This document shows positions 1 through 9,346 of a stretch of DNA of 64,000 bases, one piece after another. This stretch comes from JBFIHF01 sp964411125 (GTDB lineage Bacteria > Myxococcota_A > Bradymonadia > Bradymonadales > Bradymonadaceae). The position numbers were made by a program, and so were the translations under genes. The notes under the pieces were generated by a model. It was not told where the DNA came from, did not search any database, and was given only the letters and a program-made list of their open reading frames with translations. Positions within the stretch are counted from its first letter, which is position 1, and each line of letters starts with the position of its first letter. The stretch lies in NCBI GenBank assembly GCA_964411125.1, contig CAYPJU010000029.1, forward strand, positions 1-64,000, read 5' to 3'.

Positions 1-106
1 CCCCGGTCTGGTTGACTTCCCCTCCACGTGGGCAGGTTCGTCTCACGACCGGGCTTCCGATTTCTGATGCCGCCCGGCCATCGACCAATGTTTTGTTGGA
101 GACGCC

Positions 107-286
107 ATGAGCACCATTCTACTGGCCATCGTCACGATCTTGCTCCCGCCGCTCGGAGTCGCACTGCAGGTCGGCGTGGGCAAACACTTCTGGATCAATC
201 TCGTCCTGACGCTCCTCGGCTACATCCCGGGCCTCATCCACGGATTGTGGATCACCCTGAGCGGACCTCAAACTCAGCCTGCGTGA
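107..286 (+). CDS. Pmp3/YqaE (UPF0057) family small membrane protein
   Basis: This 59-residue protein consists of two hydrophobic helices. It carries the family signature: an N-terminal helix ending in LLPPLGVALQVG, then a polar turn, then NLVLTLLGYIPGLIHGLWI. In other organisms the family helps keep membrane potential and ion homeostasis under salt or cold stress; here that role is inferred. The ATG at 107 is preceded by a GGAGA ribosome binding site at 98-102. The gene stands alone, 268 bp before the next gene. Length and topology are normal for the family. Confidence 0.85.
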   Translation: MSTILLAIVTILLPPLGVALQVGVGKHFWINLVLTLLGYIPGLIHGLWITLSGPQTQPA

Positions 287-322
287 CGTCTCGCTCGCGG
301 ACCTCCCGCCCGGCGAACCGAC

Positions 323-351
323 CCTCGGCGGCCGGGGCTCCGCCGCCCAGG
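323..351 (+). terminator. possible terminator after the Pmp3 gene
   Basis: Arms CCTCGGCGGC (323-332) and GCCGCCCAGG (342-351) can form a 10-bp stem with one mismatch and a 9-nt loop, followed by only three T residues. It lies 37 bp after the stop codon. The weak T tract makes this uncertain. The remainder of the 287-554 gap shows no convincing gene. Confidence 0.35.
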
Positions 352-554
352 CTTTGCAAATATGTACATCCTTCGTACAGCCACCCCACACACAATGTAT
401 GCCCGTTGTGCGTGAGGAGTCCCCTCCTCTTCCCCGGCGAACCTGCGAAGTCCAGGCGCTGCGCGCTCGGCCTCGTGTTCGTGCCGTGTGACGACATCGT
501 GGCACCTGGCTTGCGAACCTCCTCCTGGTCACAGACCAGTTTGGAGGTTCGAGG

Positions 555-2195
555 ATGCACGAGATACGAGACGAAGAAGTTTGGGAGGGCCCCGCAAAGC
601 CGGAGATCGATCGATCCGGCGGGCTGACCGATGCGATCCGCTGGGTCGCAGACCGGTGGCTGCCGATTCTCGGCGTCACCTTCCTGCTGATCGGCCTCGG
701 ATTCCTCTTCAAGTACACGTATGAGCGAGGGCTGTTGATTCCTCCACTCCGGGTTCTGTCGGGGGTGGGCGTCGGCGGGGTCCTGGCGGTGGCGGGCTGG
801 CGAGTTCGCGAGACGCAGCGCACGCTTTCGCAAGCGTTGTTGGGAGGGGCGAGTGCGGTCGGTTACCTGACGTTGTACGCCGCAACGCAGATGTACGACC
901 TGATCGGATGGCCGATCGGGTTCGGCGGGGCGATCGCGGTGACCCTCGCGACGTTCTGGGTGTCGCTGCGCGAAGAGAGCCCGGTCCTGAGCCACGTCGC
1001 GACGCTCGGCGGGTTCGCCACACCGTTTCTTGTCGGGGTCGACATCGCCGGACCGGCGATGCTGAACGATTTCGTGACGCTCGCCCACATGTGCCTGGTG
1101 ATGGCAGGGGCGACCACGATCTTCGTCAGCCGCGGGTGGAGCTCGCTCATGTGGAACGTCGCCGCGGCGATGGGCAGCTACCTGCTCGCCGCCGTGCTGC
1201 TCCCCGCGGCTCCGCTCGAGAGGTGGGGGATTCAGTCGGCGATCCTCGCGACCTGGTTCGCGACCGGCGTGGTTCCGGTCCTCAGGACGGTGCTGGTCCG
1301 AGGAACGCCCGGCCGCGCGACCGAAGTGACGACCCACGTCTTCGCCCTCGTGGCGCCGGCAGCGGCGATGGGGCTGAGTCGCCTCGCGTGGGCACCCGAC
1401 CCACCGGTGTGGTGGGCCCTGGCGCTCGTCGTCGCCGGCGCGTATGGCATCGCTTCGATCGCGCTATGGAGCAAGAAACGATCGATCGCCGACGTCGCCG
1501 CGGTCGTGAGCGTAGGGTTCCTCACGATGGCACTCGTGGAAGCTCTCACGGGGAGCGTGCTGATGGTCAGCCTGCTGGCGGAGGGGCTGGCGCTGATCTG
1601 GCTCAGCCGGGCCGGGCTTCGGACCAAGGCACCCCTCGACGGGTTCGGGAGGGGCACGCTCTTCGTCTCATCCCTCGTCGGGCACGCGCTCGCAACCCTG
1701 GTCACCTGCGACTCGCTGGTCCGTCTGCTCGAAGCGCCGACGGGGATGCCCTTCCTGGGCGGCGAAGGTCCGCAGTTGATCGCGACCGTCTTCGCGCTCT
1801 TCGCGGTCGGAAGGTTCCACGCCGACGACGACACCCGCGAGATCCTGGAGTGGCCAGCGCTGCTCGCATTCCTCGCCGTCGCGCTACACCAGCCGTCGAC
1901 CCTCGCTCTGGGAGACCTGCTCACGACTGCGCTGTGGGGCGTGGTGAGCATCGCGATTGTCGCGATCTCGGCGCATCGACCCAACCCGTTGAGGGAGGCG
2001 ACCGGGATCGTCCTCCTTCTGCTCACCGCCGCGAAACTCCTCCTCTTCGACATGAGCGGGACCGAGACTCTGTGGCGCGTGTTGCTGTCGATGGGGTTCG
2101 GCTCGGCGCTCCTGATCCTCCACTACGCAAAACATCGGCTCCGACCGACCGATGAGGACGCGGAGCGCGGCACCGATCTCGGAGGTCTCGCATGA
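555..2195 (+). CDS. DUF2339 family polytopic membrane protein
   Basis: The 546-residue protein has a short charged cytoplasmic N-terminus (to about residue 33) followed by roughly 14 closely packed hydrophobic segments. The WLPILGVTFLLIGLGFLFKY first helix and the later LSHVATLGGFATPFLV stretch resemble DUF2339 predicted membrane proteins, whose function is unknown. DUF2339 proteins are often longer (700-1000 residues), so this is a compact version. It overlaps the downstream lipase gene by 4 nt (ATGA at 2192-2195), which implies translational coupling. A ribosome binding site (GGAGG, 543-547) precedes the ATG at 555. Confidence 0.75.
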   Translation: MHEIRDEEVWEGPAKPEIDRSGGLTDAIRWVADRWLPILGVTFLLIGLGFLFKYTYERGLLIPPLRVLSGVGVGGVLAVAGWRVRETQRTLSQALLGGASAVGYLTLYAATQMYDLIGWPIGFGGAIAVTLATFWVSLREESPVLSHVATLGGFATPFLVGVDIAGPAMLNDFVTLAHMCLVMAGATTIFVSRGWSSLMWNVAAAMGSYLLAAVLLPAAPLERWGIQSAILATWFATGVVPVLRTVLVRGTPGRATEVTTHVFALVAPAAAMGLSRLAWAPDPPVWWALALVVAGAYGIASIALWSKKRSIADVAAVVSVGFLTMALVEALTGSVLMVSLLAEGLALIWLSRAGLRTKAPLDGFGRGTLFVSSLVGHALATLVTCDSLVRLLEAPTGMPFLGGEGPQLIATVFALFAVGRFHADDDTREILEWPALLAFLAVALHQPSTLALGDLLTTALWGVVSIAIVAISAHRPNPLREATGIVLLLLTAAKLLLFDMSGTETLWRVLLSMGFGSALLILHYAKHRLRPTDEDAERGTDLGGLA

Positions 2196-3406
2196 GATAC
2201 TTCTTTCGACAGGGCGCTCTGGGACGCCTCCTCTTCGCCGCTGCACTGCTGAGCTCGATCTTCGGGGCGTGGGCCGGCTGTGCGACGCGTCGCGTCGATA
2301 CGACGATGCCGCCCTCACCCCCGCCGGCACCGGCCGGCACGCTCGTCGACTCGAAGCACCTCGGCGACGTGAGGGTGCCGGGGCACCTCGGGTCGACCGC
2401 CAGCATCTACCAGTTCTCGTACGTGACGATTTCGGACGACGCGCAAGTGGCAACAGCGAGGCTAGCGATACCGAAGGCGGACGCGACGGGGGAGATCGTC
2501 GCCCACCTTCACGGCACCGTCGGGTTCGCCGATCACTGTGCGCCTTCCGCGTGGCCAGGCTTCGGCTTCGAGTCCCCACTGAACCCGCTCGCGGCGGACA
2601 TGGTGGCGTCTGGCCGCGTGGTCGTCATGCCCGATTACCCGGGGCTCGGAACCCCTGGACGCCACCGTTACGTGGAGCGTGAGGCGACGGGCAGGAGCGT
2701 GTGGGATTCGGTTGCTGCTGCCACGGCCTTGCTCGAGTCCGTCGCGCCAGCGGCCGAGCCTTCGAACCGCGTGCTGCTGATGGGCCATTCGCAAGGGGGA
2801 CATGCGGTGCTGTCGGCGCTCTCGACGCTTCGCCCGGACGACGGCCTCGACGTCGTCGGCGCCGTCGCGTTCTCACCACCCGGGGACGCGATTCACCACG
2901 CCCGCCTCGTCGCCCGGGGAATGGCGCGCCCTGCCCCGCTCGCCTGGGGACTCACGTCGTACGCAAACGCGTACCCCGAGGAGCTCGACCCCGAGCGCTG
3001 GTTCACCGAACGCGTCGCAGAGGGGCTCCCGGACCTGATGGAGAGACGCTGCGTGGTCGCTCTCAACGTCTGGCTCGGGCTCGAAGCGGACGGCATTTTC
3101 ACCGAAGATGCCCTGCGTGCTTTCGAGGCGGGCGACCTCGGCGCCGGCGTCGACGCGGTCTTGCTGCACGAACAGTTCTCGGCGCTGCATACCGACGTGC
3201 CGATCCTGATCTTTCACGGAACCCGCGACACGGTGCTTCCCGCCGAGCTCTCCGAACGCCTCGCGCAACACCTCGCGACCCAGGGGAACACGGTCGATTG
3301 GCGCGCCGTAGAGCACGCCGGGCATCTGGGCGTTCCGCGGATGGCCCGAACGGACGCTCGACACTGGATCGAGGCTCGATTCGTGAATCGTCAGACTTTT
3401 GAGTGA
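2192..3406 (+). CDS. secreted lipoprotein alpha/beta hydrolase (secretory-lipase type)
   Basis: A 404-residue serine hydrolase, probably a lipase or esterase attached to a membrane by a lipid anchor. The signal peptide ends in the lipobox AWAGC (Cys30). The alpha/beta-hydrolase fold is indicated by MGHSQGGHA (nucleophile Ser200), FHGTRDTVLP (acid Asp346) and EHAGHLG (His378), plus the oxyanion region AHLHGTVGF near residue 105. The arrangement resembles secretory (LIP-type) lipases that clip off substrates outside the cytoplasm; the substrate cannot be read from the sequence. Its ATG overlaps the stop of the DUF2339 gene, so the two are probably co-translated and may act together at the envelope. 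Confidence 0.8.
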   Translation: MRYFFRQGALGRLLFAAALLSSIFGAWAGCATRRVDTTMPPSPPPAPAGTLVDSKHLGDVRVPGHLGSTASIYQFSYVTISDDAQVATARLAIPKADATGEIVAHLHGTVGFADHCAPSAWPGFGFESPLNPLAADMVASGRVVVMPDYPGLGTPGRHRYVEREATGRSVWDSVAAATALLESVAPAAEPSNRVLLMGHSQGGHAVLSALSTLRPDDGLDVVGAVAFSPPGDAIHHARLVARGMARPAPLAWGLTSYANAYPEELDPERWFTERVAEGLPDLMERRCVVALNVWLGLEADGIFTEDALRAFEAGDLGAGVDAVLLHEQFSALHTDVPILIFHGTRDTVLPAELSERLAQHLATQGNTVDWRAVEHAGHLGVPRMARTDARHWIEARFVNRQTFE

Positions 3407-3433
3407 GATCGAGAAATCCCGTACAAAAGACTC

Positions 3434-4393
3434 ATGCCATCGGTTCGCATCGTACTTCTGCTCGCCGTCTTCGCGACGGCCTCGTGCACGTTCCTCGAGA
3501 CCGCCAACGAGACGGGCCGGCAGGGGAATCTGATCTTCACGATCGACGCCGGTCACATCAACGCCGATTTCGACAACCCGGTCGCGGTCGGCGCCCTGCT
3601 CGACATCGCCGTGAAGGCGGGCGGTGGAGCCGAGGTCGAGCTCACCGCGGCGGGTTTCCGAACGGACGGGGTGTTCGAGGTCGTCAGTTTCGAATCGGGC
3701 CAGGTGACCGTGCGCGCCATCGACAAAGGCCGAGGAATTCTGGAGGTCACTGCGCGGGGCTCCGACGGTGACCTCGACGACTCGATCGAGCTCGTCTCCG
3801 AAGAGGCCGCCGAGGTTCGGTTCGACCACGCCTGCAACTTCTCGACGGCGAAGCCGGCACACTACGGCGTCGGCGCCACGGTGTCGCTCGACTATGATCT
3901 GACGGGGCGCTACGGCAAGCCGATGCTCGGATACGGGTTCGCCCCGGTCGAGGTCACCCCACGTGGAGTCGTCGATTTCGACCCGGAGCGCGGCGAGGTC
4001 GGGCGATTCTTCTTCGAAGCCCCCGACCAAGGTGCGACGGTGTCGATCCGCTCGACCGTCGACGACGCCAACGTCGACTTTCGCTTCGTCGAACCCGAAG
4101 AGCTCGACGGCATCAAAGTGAACGGCATTCGAGCAGTGACGCTCGATTCGTCCAGCGCTACCCGGAAGGTCTGGCCGCTGATCGATGGAGAACGGGTCTG
4201 CCGAGCCGGATCGCTCCCTCGGGTCGTCGAACCGGGCGGCCCGGCGTGTTCCGTGAACGTCACCGGAGAAGCCGACGACGAGCACTACACCCTCGAGATC
4301 ATTCCGCGATCCGCCGGGCCGTGCGATTTCGCATTGGGATTGCCCGGCACCAACGTCGCCGAACCGTTCGAGTTCGTGATCGGCGACGACTGA
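3434..4393 (+). CDS. hypothetical lipoprotein, beta-rich
   Basis: A 319-residue protein with a short signal peptide and lipobox TASC (Cys18, +2 Thr). The mature part is rich in alternating hydrophobic and polar residues (for example VEVTPRGVVDFDPE, TVSIRSTVDDANVDF), suggesting several immunoglobulin-like or bacterial beta-sandwich domains. I do not recognise a family. It begins 27 bp after the lipase and may be on the same transcript. Its 3' end converges on the protease gene with only 6 bp between stops. The lipidation call is firm; function is unknown. Confidence 0.75.
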   Translation: MPSVRIVLLLAVFATASCTFLETANETGRQGNLIFTIDAGHINADFDNPVAVGALLDIAVKAGGGAEVELTAAGFRTDGVFEVVSFESGQVTVRAIDKGRGILEVTARGSDGDLDDSIELVSEEAAEVRFDHACNFSTAKPAHYGVGATVSLDYDLTGRYGKPMLGYGFAPVEVTPRGVVDFDPERGEVGRFFFEAPDQGATVSIRSTVDDANVDFRFVEPEELDGIKVNGIRAVTLDSSSATRKVWPLIDGERVCRAGSLPRVVEPGGPACSVNVTGEADDEHYTLEIIPRSAGPCDFALGLPGTNVAEPFEFVIGDD

Positions 4394-4399
4394 CCGGAT

Positions 4400-5764
4400 T
4401 CAGCGCGACGTGCAGATGCGAGCCTGATCGTAGCGCCACTGAATCGGCCCACACTCCTCACGACGTCCGCAGTCGTCGTCCGACTGGCACAACGCCCGGC
4501 ACTGCGCGTCCGAAGATCGCGCGCTGAATCCCGACTCCATGAAGCAGAGCGCGTCTTCGGAGCAGGTGTCGAGGTAGCAGTTCTCACCGACGCCGGTGAC
4601 GTGTTCCGTCGAGGCGAGGCATCTGAAGCCGGACACGCGGGACGTGAACCGGCACGTCGTCCCCGCTTCGCATGTCGGTGCGTACGGATCACACTCGCGA
4701 TAGTGGGGCAGTAGGTCGGCGCAATCCGCACTGTCCGTGCCGGAGGTGGTGCAGGCGAGGTAGTCGGAAACGTTGTCGATGGCGTAGGCCCCCATCCCGC
4801 GGCAGGTGCCGTCGTCGCGGCATCGCGATGTCCGCCAACAGCCATCCCCCGACGAGACGTACGGCGGCAGCGAATTGCCGCACACCAGGATCCCGCGAAC
4901 CCTCGCCTCGGTGTCGAGGACCGGACCGCCGGAGTTTCCGCCAAATCCGTCGACGGTCGCTTCGAACGAGTCCCCCGACGTGTAGTACGACATGTCCGCC
5001 ACCGCGCCCGGCGCGACTTTCATCGGGATGCCGCTGGGGAAGCCGACGGTGAAGACCGGATCACCCACCGCGGGTCGCTCGGGAGCGACGACGAGCGGCG
5101 TTCGCCCTTCCACTTCGCGGTCGAGGCGCACGAACGCGTAGTCCGCCGAACAGTCCTCGCTCGCCCAGGCGATCACGTCGGCGCAGCGGTAGACGTCATC
5201 AGGGGCAACCGTGGGGAAGGTGCCCGCCTCGGCGGCCGCAGGATCGTCGTACTTCAGACCGAAGACCCATGCCATCCCGGCACAGAGGGACTCGACCGAC
5301 TCGTTGTCTTCCTCGACGCAATGGCCCGCGGTGAGCAAAAGGTCGGGCGCGACGAGAAACCCGGAGCAACCGGCAACCACGGGTTGGCTGACGAACTTCT
5401 CGTCGGCGCAGAGGTCCCGGCTCTCCTGCAACGTCTCGGGCGTCTCGAACGGCACGACGGCATCGAGCTCGATGTCGAGACGACTACGAGGGATCATCGC
5501 AGCGACGGAGTCGGTGGCGGCTCTTATGGCGGATCCCGCCTCCAGCTCGTGGACTTCGACGCGATCGTCGGTCCCGAACACGTCACCCTTTCCGCCGTTT
5601 CCCGACGGCTGTACGAACTCGGGTGTCTCGGGCTCCTGGCCGTGCTCCTCGCCGGGCTCCGGGGTCACGCAGCCCGAAAACGCGACGAGCGCGATGGTGA
5701 ACATCGCCGGCGCGATGGTCGAAGGTACGCGCGCCGCATCGGGCGCCAGGAAGGGGTGGGGCAT
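4400..5764 (-). CDS. trypsin/V8-like serine protease lipoprotein with C-terminal Cys-rich tail
   Basis: A 454-residue secreted serine endopeptidase of the chymotrypsin fold. The signal peptide ends at lipobox FSGC (Cys32), followed by a Pro/Glu/Gly linker containing GGKGDVF (57-63). The catalytic triad is visible as LTAGHC (His148), SADYAFVRLD (Asp208) and GGNSGGPV (Ser278). After about residue 300 there are around 150 residues with many cysteines in an EGF-like pattern (GTTCRFTS, CYLDTCSEDALC), probably a disulfide-bonded adhesive or stabilising tail. Such proteases act on external protein substrates, which would suit a predatory lifestyle. Transcription is divergent from ybaK across about 230 bp. 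The ATG at 5764 is needed to give a full signal peptide. Confidence 0.88.
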   Translation of the reverse strand: MPHPFLAPDAARVPSTIAPAMFTIALVAFSGCVTPEPGEEHGQEPETPEFVQPSGNGGKGDVFGTDDRVEVHELEAGSAIRAATDSVAAMIPRSRLDIELDAVVPFETPETLQESRDLCADEKFVSQPVVAGCSGFLVAPDLLLTAGHCVEEDNESVESLCAGMAWVFGLKYDDPAAAEAGTFPTVAPDDVYRCADVIAWASEDCSADYAFVRLDREVEGRTPLVVAPERPAVGDPVFTVGFPSGIPMKVAPGAVADMSYYTSGDSFEATVDGFGGNSGGPVLDTEARVRGILVCGNSLPPYVSSGDGCWRTSRCRDDGTCRGMGAYAIDNVSDYLACTTSGTDSADCADLLPHYRECDPYAPTCEAGTTCRFTSRVSGFRCLASTEHVTGVGENCYLDTCSEDALCFMESGFSARSSDAQCRALCQSDDDCGRREECGPIQWRYDQARICTSR

Positions 5765-5993
5765 TTCGGATACCAGCTTACTGCGGAGCCGGCAGACTGC
5801 CGTGGATCCCCCGATGCGTCAACCGCGACACCTTCGTGGATCGCGTCCGGCGCAGGCTTCCGCGCGCTTCACGGGCGCTCGTGCACTTTGTGCTTTTCAC
5901 GGCTTTCGCTCAGAATTGCGTCTGAATCGCCGAGTCGCGTCCCCTGACGCAGCATGGGACCGACGAACTCTCCGCGGAACCGAAGAGGTCATT

Positions 5994-6479
5994 TTGGGCA
6001 GCAAATCCCGCCCCCCCGTCACCCCCGCTATCCGGGCACTGCGTGCCGCGGACGCCGAGTTCGATATGCACCTCTACCGCTACGTGGAGCGCGGCGGAAC
6101 GGCGGCCTCCTCGGAGGCGCTCGGCGTCGACGAGCGTCAGGTGATCAAGACGCTGGTCCTCGAGGACCAGGACGGCGCTCCGCTCGTGATGTTGATGCAC
6201 GGAGATCGCGAGGTAGCGACCGGTCTCCTCGCCCGGCAGATAGGGGCGAAGAAGGTCACCCCGTGTGACCCCGCCACAGCCGAGAAACACTCGGGTTACC
6301 AGGTCGGCGGGACGTCGCCCTTCGGGCTGCGAAATCCGCTCCCGATCTACGCGGAGGCGACGATACGGGACCTGGAGACGATCTGGATCAACGGTGGGAA
6401 GCGGGGCTTCCTCGTCAGCATGTCCCCCGAGGAGCTCTCCCGCATCGCCAAACCCGTCTGGGTCGAAGCGAGCTGCTGA
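5994..6479 (+). CDS. ybaK: YbaK/EbsC-type aminoacyl-tRNA deacylase
   Basis: A 161-residue cytoplasmic editing enzyme that hydrolyses mischarged tRNA, typically Cys-tRNA(Pro). Family landmarks are VIKTLVLED (the conserved Lys that binds the substrate), VMLMHGDREV, IGAKKV and the long block AEKHSGYQVGGTSPFGLR followed by LPIYAEATI. I chose the TTG at 5994 because it has a GAGG ribosome binding site at 5985-5988 with 5-nt spacing, and because the family is normally 155-165 residues. The next in-frame ATG lies far upstream, inside the promoter region of the divergent protease gene. The stop is directly abutted by the convergent lipoprotein gene with no spacer. Confidence 0.85.
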   Translation: MGSKSRPPVTPAIRALRAADAEFDMHLYRYVERGGTAASSEALGVDERQVIKTLVLEDQDGAPLVMLMHGDREVATGLLARQIGAKKVTPCDPATAEKHSGYQVGGTSPFGLRNPLPIYAEATIRDLETIWINGGKRGFLVSMSPEELSRIAKPVWVEASC

Positions 6480-8513
6480 TCAGGGACTGCCGGGAAACCC
6501 CGTCATGACCATGTCGATCGTGGTGACGGTCCCCGCGCGCATGTCCGCGGCATGCCAGAACGTGCCTTGCTGCGGCAGGTATCTGTCCCGAAGCTCGTAG
6601 TCGAGCGTCCCGTTCCGGTACAGGCGCAGCGTCGCGTACGACGGACCGTACCCGTAGTCGTTGTAGTAGTAGACCCCGAACGAGTACTTCACCGAGGACT
6701 CGCTCCCCGACATCAAGATTGCCTCGGGACCGGCTCCGTCGGTGTCGTCGATGACGAGCTCCGGATCGCCGGCTGGTCCCGCAGCACCCCAGTCGGCCGT
6801 CGGGTTCCTCCAGAACACGTCCCAGGGCGGATTGTCCCACGTCCCGTTCTGATGCAGCAGGTGAATGTCGACGTCCGTGCCGGCGGCGTCCGACTGGTCG
6901 GGGTCCGAAGGCGTATCCCATGTCAGCTCGAGCTGAACCTCGGCTGTCGACCGAGCGTCGATCGTCACCCGCGCCGGCGCCCCACAACTGCGCGCACCCT
7001 CGTCGTCGACGACCGTCAACTCGAGCACGTACTGTCCGGCGAGGTCGAGAAAGAGGCTGGGGTCAGCGGTGGTCGCGGAGGGTAGGAGGCGCGCCGTCGA
7101 GCCGTTCGGTCGCTGCACGAACGTCCACTCGTAGCTCGCGATCGAGCCGTCGCTGTCCACACTGTTCGAGCCACGAAGCTCGACGGTGTCGAGAGGGAGC
7201 GCCATCAAGCTGTTACCGAAGGACGTGGTCCCGGTCCGCGCCTCCGCGACCGCTGTCGGGCACGCGTTGTCGACCCCTCGGCCCTCGAGCGGAATCTCGA
7301 GCAGCGGGGTCGCCGGGTCGTCCGACTCGATCGAGAGCAAGCCGTTCAGGGAGTCGGGCGACTCGGGGCGGAACTCCACCACCAGGGACGTAGTCTCCTC
7401 CGCGGCGAGGGTGAGCGAGCCGGAGGACACCACACCGTCGGTCTGAAACGTGGTTGCCGATGCGTCGCAGGTCCCCCCCATGAAGGTACAGACCGAGACG
7501 TCCGAGATCGTCAGATCGGCGTTTGCGCTGCAATTCTCGACGATGACCGTCCGGGAGGCGACCCCGCCGATCGTCGAAGGCCCGAAGTCGAGCCCGGCGG
7601 CATTGCTCACCGCGATGCACGCCGACCCGGAGTTGCCCCGCAACGCTACCGCGTGCTCCGAAGAGTCCGGATCGTTGCTGTAGATGACGAGCTCCGCCTC
7701 CGAAGGCAGATCGTCGACGGGGTTGAAGTAGACTCGAACCGGGAGGCTCTCGTCCGGCTGGAGCTCGCCGCTCCAACTGTCGGCGTCCGAACCAGGGTCC
7801 GACGTGGGGCTCGCCGGGAACGACACCGAAAAATCGCCGCCCAACGGGCTCACGATCACGTCGTCGATCCGCAGCGGTGCCGAGCCGATGTTGAGGACTT
7901 CGAACACCTGCCAGTACTGGTCGCGCGTCTGCGAGTCGACCGGAGGAACGCGCGAAAACGTCACGGTGGCAGGCGTCCAGATGTCGGGGCCGGAGGACAT
8001 GGTCGAGATGGGCACCTCGACCAGACCGCTCGGGTAGTTCGCCGCGTTGGTGCGAAACTCCAGAGTGCCGGCGTCCGCTTCCGAGTCCGCCGGCGTCCAG
8101 GTGACCGAGACCACGACGGAGTCGCCGGGATCGATCCGCTGCGTCGACGGAAAAGACGTCGTCGAGAGCTCGCTTCCCCCTGGGTCGTCCAGCGTCTCCT
8201 CGACGAGGGTGACGGCCTCGACCTCGAGCGTGCGGGTTCCGTCGTTCGTGAGAGTGACCTCAGTCGTGCTGGAGGCCCCCACCTCGACGGCCCCGAACAC
8301 GACGCTGGCCGGCGTGACGCTCGCGCGCGGTCCGTCCGCGACGGTCGTCCCGTTGTTCGAGACGCCGTTATTCGAGACCCCGTTGTTCGAGGAGCCGTTG
8401 TTGGAGCTCCCGTTGTTGGCGCCGTTGTTCAGCGGCTTCTTGTCCGGTCCGCCGCCCCCGCAGGCCGTACCCACCATCAACATCGCGATTGCCAGTCCAG
8501 ATACATTCTTCAC
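6480..8513 (-). CDS. lipoprotein with choice-of-anchor-D (ASH-like) and PKD-like domains
   Basis: A 677-residue surface lipoprotein. The lipobox is VGTAC (Cys18, +2 Gly), followed by an Asn/Asn/Gly repeat linker (residues 29-55). Next come two or three choice-of-anchor-D beta-sandwiches, recognisable from VTPASVVFGAVEVGASSTTEVTL and LDFGPSTIGGVASRTVIVEN. A PKD-like domain lies near residues 420-530 (SNSVDSDGSIASYEWTF ... GQYVLELTVVDDEG). The final 140 residues begin with VQLELTWDTP and contain GTDVDIHLLH, a module seen at the C-terminus of many myxobacterial surface proteins. Likely a structural or ligand-binding envelope protein; no catalytic residues are evident. Divergent from the tetR operon. 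Confidence 0.82.
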   Translation of the reverse strand: MKNVSGLAIAMLMVGTACGGGGPDKKPLNNGANNGSSNNGSSNNGVSNNGVSNNGTTVADGPRASVTPASVVFGAVEVGASSTTEVTLTNDGTRTLEVEAVTLVEETLDDPGGSELSTTSFPSTQRIDPGDSVVVSVTWTPADSEADAGTLEFRTNAANYPSGLVEVPISTMSSGPDIWTPATVTFSRVPPVDSQTRDQYWQVFEVLNIGSAPLRIDDVIVSPLGGDFSVSFPASPTSDPGSDADSWSGELQPDESLPVRVYFNPVDDLPSEAELVIYSNDPDSSEHAVALRGNSGSACIAVSNAAGLDFGPSTIGGVASRTVIVENCSANADLTISDVSVCTFMGGTCDASATTFQTDGVVSSGSLTLAAEETTSLVVEFRPESPDSLNGLLSIESDDPATPLLEIPLEGRGVDNACPTAVAEARTGTTSFGNSLMALPLDTVELRGSNSVDSDGSIASYEWTFVQRPNGSTARLLPSATTADPSLFLDLAGQYVLELTVVDDEGARSCGAPARVTIDARSTAEVQLELTWDTPSDPDQSDAAGTDVDIHLLHQNGTWDNPPWDVFWRNPTADWGAAGPAGDPELVIDDTDGAGPEAILMSGSESSVKYSFGVYYYNDYGYGPSYATLRLYRNGTLDYELRDRYLPQQGTFWHAADMRAGTVTTIDMVMTGFPGSP
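8349..8429 (-). repeat. 15-bp tandem repeat encoding NNGxx pentapeptides
   Basis: Six NNG units spaced by two residues (AN, SS, SS, VS, VS) encode a flexible, probably disordered linker directly after the lipobox of the choice-of-anchor-D lipoprotein. At DNA level the unit is about 15 bp with GTTGTTCGAG-like sequence on the plus strand, so copy number may vary by slippage. Confidence 0.85.
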
Positions 8514-8709
8514 GTTGCCTCCATTTCGTGCCCGAACCTGCCACGCCCCGAGGCTCGGATCAACGAATCCCTCTCACCCCGTCGTTCCAACGGCTCCCGG
8601 AGGTGGTACCCGCGCAATGCATAGGCTTGTCCCCCAGGTACCCCGAGCACATCGCCCCGGGGGATGGAATCTGAACTTTTCGGCTGGACCCGGCGAAGAG
8701 AGTCGTTAA

Positions 8710-8726
8710 TATGAACGCGTTCACAT
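8710..8726. promoter_or_regulatory. palindromic operator, probably for the adjacent TetR repressor
   Basis: A perfect 12-bp palindrome TGAACGCGTTCA sits at 8712-8723. With one mismatch it extends to TATGAACGCGTTCACATA, ending 14 bp before the tetR start codon. TGAAC-N2-GTTCA is a classical TetR-family half-site arrangement, so autoregulation of the tetR-hydrolase-glycosyltransferase operon is likely. This is inference from position and symmetry. Confidence 0.75.
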
Positions 8727-8740
8727 AAGAGGACCGAGCG

Positions 8741-9346
8741 ATGGCCCGATGGAGCGTAGAGAAGCAAGCTGAAGCGAGAGCCGCCATTCTAGAGGCCGCA
8801 CGCGACGCCTTCGAGAGTCACGGGTGGGAAGGGACGACGATGCGCGATATCGCACGCGCCTCCGACGTAGCGGTCGGCACCCTCTTCAACTACTTCCCCG
8901 ACAAGCTCGCCCTGTTGCGCGAAGCGCTCTACGACGACCTCGAGGCAGTCGTCGCCGACATCGTGGAGAACGCGGGGGCCGACGCCGAGAACGTCACGGA
9001 GCTCCTCGTCTCGTTTGCCGAGCCCAGCTTTCGGCACTTCTGCCGACGACCCGCGCTGTCGAAAGTCCTGCTGAGAGAGTCGCTCTTCGCCGAGGGCCCC
9101 CGGGCCGAGGCTTTCGGGGAGCAGGCAGAGCGGGTAGCCGCGGCGCTCGTTCGCCGGCTGAGTATCCTTCAGGAGCGGGGACGTCTGCGAGCCGGGGCCC
9201 GTCCGGACGCGATCACCCTCGCCTTTTTCTCCCACTACTACTTTCTGCTGATGACCCAACTCGGCCAGGGCGAGATCGACGTGCTTCTGCGTCGGATAGA
9301 GCTTCTGGCCTCCCAACTTTCCGCCGGAGTCGGATCCGAGACATGA
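8741..9346 (+). CDS. TetR family transcriptional regulator
   Basis: A 201-residue repressor. The N-terminal helix-turn-helix (about residues 10-57) shows the family pattern: ILEAARDAFESHGWEGTTMRDIA followed by VAVGTLFNYFPDKLALL. The C-terminal helical ligand domain is unlike any specific subfamily I can name. AAGAGGA at 8727-8733 is the ribosome binding site. Its stop overlaps the start of the hydrolase gene (ATGA, 9343-9346). The palindrome just upstream suggests that it represses its own operon and is released by a small molecule that the operon enzymes then modify. Confidence 0.9.
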   Translation: MARWSVEKQAEARAAILEAARDAFESHGWEGTTMRDIARASDVAVGTLFNYFPDKLALLREALYDDLEAVVADIVENAGADAENVTELLVSFAEPSFRHFCRRPALSKVLLRESLFAEGPRAEAFGEQAERVAAALVRRLSILQERGRLRAGARPDAITLAFFSHYYFLLMTQLGQGEIDVLLRRIELLASQLSAGVGSET